Source: Pseudomonadota bacterium (lineage in GTDB: Bacteria; Desulfobacterota; Desulfobacteria; Desulfobacterales; Desulfobacteraceae). Taken from it: a DNA stretch of 9,001 nt. The notes under the pieces were generated by a model. That model saw nothing but the letters and a program-made list of their open reading frames with translations, had not been told where the DNA came from and made no database searches. Below, piece after piece: positions 8,201-9,001 of this stretch (within the stretch, counting starts at the first letter, position 1; each line of letters starts with the position of its first letter). Made by a program: the position numbers and the translations under genes. The DNA lies in NCBI GenBank assembly GCA_018816605.1, contig JAHIVS010000159.1, positions 1 through 9,001 of the forward strand. The letters are read 5' to 3'.

Positions 8201-8373
8201 CCCTTAAAGCAACCACCTTGTCCCTTCTGCTGGAAATGGACGGCAATGATTTTAGCAGGGTTGTTCAGGAGTTTCCATTGGTCGTCATCAACCTTTGCCG
8301 GATTTACAGCCAACAGCTAAGGGCATATCATAAACTTGTTCCAAAGGCCCGGATTCCGGTCCGGCCGGATTGA
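5236..8373 (+). CDS. ATP/ADP translocase-like (NTT/MFS-type) membrane protein with HEAT repeats and degenerate cNMP-binding-like domain
   Basis: The function of this 1045-residue protein is not known. Residues about 20-413 form a polytopic membrane domain, estimated at 10-12 segments. It looks like the nucleotide transporter (NTT) branch of the major facilitator fold: a W-D-x5-F element (Trp135-Phe142), QSKRLYTLISAGGILG (146-161) and NNPARAILYNFFPERHRS (347-364). Residues about 455-840 are amphipathic helical pairs of HEAT type, for example around 464-505 and 640-720, a likely protein-binding solenoid in the cytoplasm. Residues about 902-1035 look like a cyclic-nucleotide-binding beta-barrel with its following helices, but the phosphate-binding cassette is degenerate (FAGERQWIDDG near 974-984). 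The TTG start at 5236 is the first usual start codon after the upstream gene's stop, has no visible ribosome binding site, and lets the membrane domain begin at its normal point. The gene lies 78 bp after the FeS oxidoreductase in the same direction, so cotranscription is possible. True nucleotide exchange is doubtful in a free-living bacterium; a sensing or scaffold role is equally possible. Confidence 0.8.
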   Translation: MFYLLLPAGGLRRLLQVYPNEVKLLLWVTLIQVVMSTSSILIGNVAQATFLKRYGTHALPAVFMIEAMATFFFAGFVSLLMERFRTIRVFTGLLLFYGLCMGGVRVLMVMGVELAYPILYILKSQAVGILPILYWDILNDMFTTQQSKRLYTLISAGGILGTTLGSLMTRRIAGWVGTDNILLIFIAGMILAALLNELTEKVAGTPVQSRVRQGKKTAKQNTLEVLRQFVRHASQSTLLKYMVLLLAIPNMILPLLDYQFNVLVDRHFASEALTLQFFGIFRGVSNALMFVLLMFSSRLITGLGVPISLLFHPMNYCIAFGSIFLRFDIVSGVYARFTTEMLKTVLNNPARAILYNFFPERHRSMIRLVLRGSVVRAADFAGSGFLVFVTGVIEPRMLSLVALPFAFAWVVTSFRLKKAYPQILIQSLRENQKDWKQMEEEQIQALAKDKLTVGVFERGVESGNPKVAMLCLEFLARTRPDKWVGILLGIIDQKEPEVQKLMLDLLTPENIGPHAPRMYELAKAAPLEALPHWLEAIARIDPSGCDSFMETFLYHTDLRVKAEALAGSCVSCNLANYEEYRHRIDEWLAGDRTQVGLAAKVLAKTGDPVYSQAVSNLFLKAASPDLKAWALEGLAKMNHKKALSLAVSSSTDGSSLVRMAAMHAIFTVVQSPSFDLLMPFLKDEDSRIRSIASQRLIVQGEQMVPVLLQSLATPSRAMQQEIVRVLETIGVPTAALSRFVLEQLARACQYLSCSLALAAFPKSPALGLLETYLLEKHQETIEMVLRVLGIIEFGDQMRIILRAVQSNRRKDIDNAIELLESCLHPRLRRALIPLLSDLPARERLGASCKAMGTSPLVFITYEQIRHWLHQDADPAAVQLCDHSALQDMPQADPDLAGKTACLKTNPLFSGLKIRELMFIAVRCRPIRLGAGEAVFQENRRADKVYFLYQGVLSASSRSIPAKAPYAEQVLSTVFAGERQWIDDGVQLYTLKATTLSLLLEMDGNDFSRVVQEFPLVVINLCRIYSQQLRAYHKLVPKARIPVRPD

Positions 8374-8382
8374 AACAGGGCC
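8346..8382. terminator. Weak candidate for a shared hairpin between the convergent genes
   Basis: Two nested inverted repeats lie at the end of the plus-strand gene and in the 10-bp gap: GGCCC (8346-8350) with GGGCC (8378-8382), and inside it TCCGG (8355-8359) with CCGGA (8365-8369). The GC-rich arms could form a small hairpin on either strand, which fits a meeting point of two transcripts. There is no T-tract on either side, so it is not a standard rho-independent terminator and may be chance in GC-rich coding sequence. Confidence 0.2.
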
Positions 8383-8383
8383 G

Positions 8384-9001
8384 CTACAACCAGCGCTTCC
8401 GCTTGAAATAAAAGAGCAGAACACCTGCCAGGGCAATGAGGACGGCCCAGAAAATAAAATAGCTATACCGATAGTGCAGTTCGGGCAGGTATTCAAAGTT
8501 GGTGCCATAGATACCGGCAATGAAGGTGAGGGGGATAAAGATAGCAGCAAAAATGGTCAGCACCTTCATGATATCGTTCATCTTGTTTGCCATCACCGAA
8601 TTATAAATATTCAACTGATCGGTCAGCAGGTCCCGGTAGGTGTCGATGGCTTCGGTTGCCTGGTGGGTCAGATCCTGGAGGTCCTTTATAAACGGCAGGG
8701 TGTTTTCATGGAACAGGTCGCTGTCAAGGCGCGATATGTTCAGGATCGCATCCCTTGCCGGCCGGATGGATTTGCGCAGGTAATTGATTTCCCGCTTGAA
8801 TCCATTGATTTTTTCCATAACAGCCGTGTCATGGCCCTCCAGAATATCTTCCTCCAGATCTTCGATTTTCTCTCCGATCAGTTCTATGGTATGCATATAA
8901 TTGTCCACAACCGTATCCAGGAGCGCATAGGCCAGGTAGTCGGCCCCGGACCCCCGTATCCGGGATTTGGGCCTTCGGATTCTTTCTCTGACCGGTTCAA
9001 A
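8384..9001 (-). CDS. corA: CorA-family magnesium/divalent cation transport protein, C-terminal part
   Basis: CorA proteins form homopentameric membrane channels for Mg2+ (some carry Co2+, Ni2+ or Zn2+). The visible 205 codons run in from the right edge without a start and end with TAG at 8384-8386. The first residues (FEPVRERIR, then ADYLAYALLDTVVDNY) match the end of the cytoplasmic domain; full members have about 320-370 residues, so roughly 120-160 are outside the window. A long acidic and helical stretch, including GEKIEDLEEDILEG, corresponds to the stalk. Two C-terminal membrane segments follow: one around FAAIFIPLTFIAGIYG and one around YFIFWAVLIALAGVLLFYF, with the basic tail KRKRWL. 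The signature loop reads YGTNF (GTN at 8498-8506) instead of the classical YGMNF, a natural variant that may affect ion choice. A GTG at 8906-8908 could be taken as a start, but the reading frame continues upstream with clear family sequence. The gene converges on the HEAT protein gene and is a separate transcription unit. Confidence 0.9.
   Translation of the reverse strand, partial: FEPVRERIRRPKSRIRGSGADYLAYALLDTVVDNYMHTIELIGEKIEDLEEDILEGHDTAVMEKINGFKREINYLRKSIRPARDAILNISRLDSDLFHENTLPFIKDLQDLTHQATEAIDTYRDLLTDQLNIYNSVMANKMNDIMKVLTIFAAIFIPLTFIAGIYGTNFEYLPELHYRYSYFIFWAVLIALAGVLLFYFKRKRWL

Overview
The window reads like a chromosomal segment of an anaerobic, respiring bacterium, most likely a sulfate reducer of the Desulfobacterota (Desulfobacterales-like). 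This is inferred from gene content and protein style: an FdhD-type formate dehydrogenase maturation gene, a NuoG/hydrogenase-like ferredoxin, and an electron transfer flavoprotein operon followed by a membrane-bound FeS oxidoreductase of the Etf:menaquinone oxidoreductase type. The sequence alone does not prove the taxonomy.

Layout. Positions 1-296 hold the 3' end of an iron-sulfur protein with two four-cysteine ferredoxin motifs. Seven bases later comes fdhD (304-1134), the sulfurtransferase needed to activate formate dehydrogenase. A 63-bp gap leads to etfB (1198-1980) and, after 82 bp, etfA (2063-3022), the two subunits of an electron transfer flavoprotein. After 26 bp comes a 702-residue membrane protein (3049-5157) with a NarI-like N-terminal membrane domain, two [4Fe-4S] motifs and a pair of CCG domains. 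It is the probable route by which reduced Etf passes electrons to menaquinone. After another 78 bp comes a 1045-residue protein (5236-8373) made of an ATP/ADP-translocase-like membrane domain, a long HEAT-repeat region and a degenerate cyclic-nucleotide-binding-like domain. All of these are on the plus strand. On the minus strand, converging with only 10 bp between stop codons, is the C-terminal part of a CorA-family magnesium/divalent cation channel (8384-9001), which continues past the right edge.

How the genes work together. etfB, etfA and the membrane oxidoreductase form one functional unit that carries electrons from acyl-CoA (or other) dehydrogenases encoded elsewhere to the quinone pool. 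The ferredoxin and fdhD belong to formate (or hydrogen) metabolism. Their position directly upstream in the same direction suggests, but does not show, a link between formate turnover and Etf-dependent oxidation. The large transporter-like HEAT protein is of unknown function. No RNA genes, mobile elements, CRISPR arrays or convincing rho-independent terminators were seen. No gene-free stretch longer than 300 bases exists; the largest gap is 82 bp. I did not find a clearly new multi-gene system. The most unusual object is the three-part 1045-residue protein.
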